A DNA stretch of 64,000 nt, taken from Arenicola marina (lineage: Eukaryota > Annelida > Polychaeta > Arenicolidae). Made by a program: the position numbers and the translations under genes. Positions within the stretch are counted from its first letter, which is position 1, and each line of letters opens with the position of its first letter. A model generated the notes under the pieces. The model was not told where the DNA came from. It made no database searches and worked only from the letters and a program-made list of their open reading frames with translations. This document shows positions 55,001 to 61,000 of the stretch, piece after piece. Where the stretch lies: the NCBI GenBank assembly GCA_964019135.1, contig OZ025263.1:32342133-32406132 (forward strand), read 5' to 3'.

Positions 55001-58000
55001 CTCCCACCACTGTCACCCCGACCACCAGTGAGTCCACAACAGGTCAGTGATACAACTTTATCATTTTATGTTTAAAGGAAACGTATTGTCTAGAATGAAA
55101 CGGGCGTAAAACAAACTCCAACTTCTTAAACGTCACTTTATAAGCGACATCGGCGATAATATATCGATTCTCAGCAGCTCAAAGTAGGATTGTAAGTCTG
55201 TATGGTGATTCTTTTCATAAGCACGTATGGTGCAGCGTTGTATTCTCTTTCCACCATAGTGGCGAGTACGACTAGCGCAACCAGCGCCAGCACCACTGCG
55301 GAGAGCACCACCAGCTTGACAACCCCAACGACAGTCTCGGAAACCACAAGCACCGGAACCAGTGGGACGACGACAACTCCCACCACTGTCACCCCGACCA
55401 CCAGTGAGTCAACAACAGGTCAGTGATACAACTTTATCGGTTTATGTTTAAAGGAAACGTATTGTCTAGAATGAAACGGGCGTAAAACAAACTCCAACTT
55501 CTTAAACGTCACTTTATAAGCGACATCGGCGATAATATATCGATTCTCAGCAGCTCAAAGTAGGATTGTAAGTCTGTATGGTGATTCTTTTGATAAGCAC
55601 GTATGGTGCAGCGTTGTATTCTCTTTCCACCATAGTGGCGAGTACGACTAGCCCAACCAGCGCCAGCACCACTGCGGAGAGCACCACCAGCTTGACAACC
55701 CCAACGACAGTCTCGGAAACCACAAGCACCGGAACCAGTGGGACGACGACAACTCCCACCACTGTCACCCCGACCACCAGTGAGTCCACAACAGGTCAGT
55801 GATACAACTTTATCATTTTATGTTTAAAGGAAACGTATTGTCTAGAATGAAACGGGCGTAAAATAAACTCTAACTTCTTAAACGTCACTTTATGAGCGAC
55901 ATCGGCGATAATATATCGATTCTCAGCAGCTCAAAGTAGGAATGTAAGTCTGTATGCTGATTCTTTTGATAAGCACGTATGGTGCAGCGTTGTATTATCT
56001 TTCCACCATAGTGGCGAGTACGACTAGCGCAACCAGCGCCAGCACCACTGCGGAGAGCACCACCAGCTTGACAACCCCAACGACAGTCTCGGAAACCACA
56101 AGCACCGGAACCAGTGGGACGACGACAACTCCCACCACTGTCACCCCGACCACCAGTGAGTCCACAACAGGTCAGTGATAAAACTTTATCATTTTATGTT
56201 TAAAGGAAACGTATTGTCTAGAATGAAACGGGCGTAAAATAAACTCTAACTTCTTAAACATCACTTTATAAGCGACATCGGCGATAATATATCGATTCTC
56301 AGCAGCTCAAAGTAGGATTGTAAGTCTGTATGCTGATTCTGTTGATAAGCACGTATGGTGCAGCGTTGTATTCTCTTTCCACCATAGTGGCGAGTACGAC
56401 TAGCGCAACCAGCGCCAGCACCACTGCGGAGAGCACCACCAGCTTGACAACCCCAACGACAGTCTCGGAAACCACAAGCACCGGAACCAGTGGGACGACG
56501 ACAACTCCCACCACTGTCACCCCGACCACCAGTGAGTCCACAACAGGTCAGTGATACAACTTTATCATTTTATGTTTAAAGGAAACGTATTGTCTAGAAT
56601 GAAACGGGCGTAAAACAAACTCCAACTTCTTAAACGTCACTTTATAAGCGACATCGGCGATAATATATCGATTCTCAGCAGCTCAAAGTAGGATTGTAAG
56701 TCTGTATGGTGATTCTTTTGATAAGCACGTATGGTGCAGCGTTGTATTCTCTTTCCACCATAGTGGCGAGTACGACTAGCCCAACCAGCGCCAGCACCAC
56801 TGCGGAGAGCACCACCAGCTTGACAACCCCAACGACAGTCTCGGAAACCACAAGCACCGGAACCAGTGGGACGACGACAACTCCCACCACTGTCACCCCG
56901 ACCACCAGTGAGTCCACAACAGGTCAGTGATACAACTTTATCATTTTATGTTTAAAGGAAACGTATTGTCTAGAATGAAACGGGCGTAAAATAAACTCTA
57001 ACTTCTTAAACGTCACTTTATGAGCGACATCGGCGATAATATATCGATTCTCAGCAGCTCAATGCAGGAATGGAAGTCTGTATGCTGATTCTTTTGATAA
57101 GCACGTATGGTGCAGCGTTGTATTATCTTTCCACCATAGTGGCGAGTACGACTAGCGCAACCAGCGCCAGCACCACTGCGGAGAGCACCACCAGCTTGAC
57201 AACCCCAACGACAGTCTCGGAAACCACAAGCACCGGAACCAGTGGGACGACGACAACTCCCACCACTGTCACCCCGACCACCAGTGAGTCCACAACAGGT
57301 CAGTGATAAAACTTTATCATTTTATGTTTAAAGGAAACGTATTGTCTAGAATGAAACGGGCGTAAAATAAACTCTAACTTCTTAAACATCACTTTATAAG
57401 CGACATCGGCGATAATATATCGATTCTCAGCAGCTCAAAGTAGGATTGTAAGTCTGTATGCTGATTCTGTTGATAAGCACGTATGGTGCAGCGTTGTATT
57501 CTCTTTCCACCATAGTGGCGAGTACGACTAGCGCAACCAGCGCCAGCACCACTGCGGAGAGCACCACCAGCTTGACAACCCCAACGACAGTCTCGGAAAC
57601 CACAAGCACCGGAACCAGTGGGACGACGACAACTCCCACCACTGTCACCCCGACCACCAGTGAGTCCACAACAGGTCAGTGATACAACTTTATCATTTTA
57701 TGTTTAAAGGAAACGTATTGTCTAGAATGAAACGGGCGTAAAACAAACTCCAACTTCTTAAACGTCACTTTATAAGCGACATCGGCGATAATATATCGAT
57801 TCTCAGCAGCTCAAAGTAGGATTGTAAGTCTGTATGGTGATTCTTTTGATAAGCACGTATGGTGCAGCGTTGTATTCTCTTTCCACCATAGTGGCGAGTA
57901 CGACTAGCGCAACCAGCGCCAGCACCACTGCGGAGAGCACCACCAGCTTGACAACCCCAACGACAGTCTCGGAAACCACAAGCACCGGAACCAGTGGGAC

Positions 58001-61000
58001 GACGACAACTCCCACCACTGTCACCCCGACCACCAGTGAGTCCACAACAGGTCAGTGATACAACTTTATCATTTTATGTTTAAAGGAAACGTATTGTCTA
58101 GAATGAAACGGGCGTAAAACAAACTCCAACTTCTTAAACGTCACTTTATAAGCGACATCGGCGATAATATATCGATTCTCAGCAGCTCAAAGTAGGATTG
58201 TAAGTCTGTATGGTGATTCTTTTCATAAGCACGTATGGTGCAGCGTTGTATTCTCTTTCCACCATAGTGGCGAGTACGACTAGCGCAACCAGCGCCAGCA
58301 CCACTGCGGAGAGCACCACCAGCTTGACAACCCCAACGACAGTCTCGGAAACCACAAGCACCGGAACCAGTGGGACGACGACAACTCCCACCACTGTCAC
58401 CCCGACCACCAGTGAGTCAACAACAGGTCAGTGATACAACTTTATCGGTTTATGTTTAAAGGAAACGTATTGTCTAGAATGAAACGGGCGTAAAACAAAC
58501 TCCAACTTCTTAAACGTCACTTTATAAGCGACATCGGCGATAATATATCGATTCTCAGCAGCTCAAAGTAGGATTGTAAGTCTGTATGGTGATTCTTTTG
58601 ATAAGCACGTATGGTGCAGCGTTGTATTCTCTTTCCACCATAGTGGCGAGTACGACTAGCCCAACCAGCGCCAGCACCACTGCGGAGAGCACCACCAGCT
58701 TGACAACCCCAACGACAGTCTCGGAAACCACAAGCACCGGAACCAGTGGGACGACGACAACTCCCACCACTGTCACCCCGACCACCAGTGAGTCCACAAC
58801 AGGTCAGTGATACAACTTTATCATTTTATGTTTAAAGGAAACGTATTGTCTAGAATGAAACGGGCGTAAAATAAACTCTAACTTCTTAAACGTCACTTTA
58901 TGAGCGACATCGGCGATAATATATCGATTCTCAGCAGCTCAAAGTAGGAATGTAAGTCTGTATGCTGATTCTTTTGATAAGCACGTATGGTGCAGCGTTG
59001 TATTATCTTTCCACCATAGTGGCGAGTACGACTAGCGCAACCAGCGCCAGCACCACTGCGGAGAGCACCAACAGCTTGACAACCCCAACGACAGTCTCGG
59101 AAACCACAAGCACCGGAACCAGTGGGACGACGACAACTCCCACCACTGTCACCCCGACCACCAGTGAGTCCACAACAGGTCAGTGATAAAACTTTATCAT
59201 TTTATGTTTAAAGGAAACGTATTGTCTAGAATGAAACGGGCGTAAAATAAACTCTAACTTCTTAAACATCACTTTATAAGCGACATCGGCGATAATATAT
59301 CGATTCTCAGCAGCTCAAAGTAGGATTGTAAGTCTGTATGCTGATTCTGTTGATAAGCACGTATGGTGCAGCGTTGTATTCTCTTTCCACCATAGTGGCG
59401 AGTACGACTAGCGCAACCAGCGCCAGCACCACTGCGGAGAGCACCACCAGCTTGACAACCCCAACGACAGTCTCGGAAACCACAAGCACCGGAACCAGTG
59501 GGACGACGACAACTCCCACCACTGTCACCCCGACCACCAGTGAGTCCACAACAGGTCAGTGATACAACTTTATCATTTTATGTTTAAAGGAAACGTATTG
59601 TCTAGAATGAAACGGGCGTAAAACAAACTCCAACTTCTTAAACGTCACTTTATAAGCGACATCGGCGATAATATATCGATTCTCAGCAGCTCAAAGTAGG
59701 ATTGTAAGTCTGTATGGTGATTCTTTTGATAAGCACGTATGGTGCAGCGTTGTATTCTCTTTCCACCATAGTGGCGAGTACGACTAGCCCAACCAGCGCC
59801 AGCACCACTGCGGAGAGCACCACCAGCTTGACAACCCCAACGACAGTCTCGGAAACCACAAGCACCGGAACCAGTGGGACGACGACAACTCCCACCACTG
59901 TCACCCCGACCACCAGTGAGTCCACAACAGGTCAGTGATACAACTTTATCATTTTATGTTTAAAGGAAACGTATTGTCTAGAATGAAACGGGCGTAAAAT
60001 AAACTCTAACTTCTTAAACGTCACTTTATGAGCGACATCGGCGATAATATATCGATTCTCAGCAGCTCAATGCAGGAATGGAAGTCTGTATGCTGATTCT
60101 TTTGATAAGCACGTATGGTGCAGCGTTGTATTATCTTTCCACCATAGTGGCGAGTACGACTAGCGCAACCAGCGCCAGCACCACTGCGGAGAGCACCACC
60201 AGCTTGACAACCCCAACGACAGTCTCGGAAACCACAAGCACCGGAACCAGTGGGACGACGACAACTCCCACCACTGTCACCCCGACCACCAGTGAGTCCA
60301 CAACAGGTCAGTGATAAAACTTTATCATTTTATGTTTAAAGGAAACGTATTGTCTAGAATGAAACGGGCGTAAAATAAACTCTAACTTCTTAAACATCAC
60401 TTTATAAGCGACATCGGCGATAATATATCGATTCTCAGCAGCTCAAAGTAGGATTGTAAGTCTGTATGCTGATTCTGTTGATAAGCACGTATGGTGCAGC
60501 GTTGTATTCTCTTTCCACCATAGTGGCGAGTACGACTAGCGCAACCAGCGCCAGCACCACTGCGGAGAGCACAACCAGCTTGACAACCCCAACGACAGTC
60601 TCGGAAACCACAAGCACCGGAACCAGTGGCACGACGACAACTCCCACCACTGTCACCCCGACCACCAGTGAGTCCACAACAGGTCAGTGATACAACTTTA
60701 TCATTTTATGTTTAAAGGAAACGTATTGTCTAGAATGAAACGGGCGTAAAACAAACTCCAACTTCTTAAACGTCACTTTATAAGCGACATCGGCGATAAT
60801 ATATCGATTCTCAGCAGCTCAAAGTAGGATTGTAAGTCTGTATGGTGATTCTTTTCATAAGCACGTATGGTGCAGCGTTGTATTCTCTTTCCACCATAGT
60901 GGCGAGTACGACTAGCGCAACCAGCGCCAGCACCACTGCGGAGAGCACCACCAGCTTGACAACCCCAACGACAGTCTCGGAAACCACAAGCACCGGAACC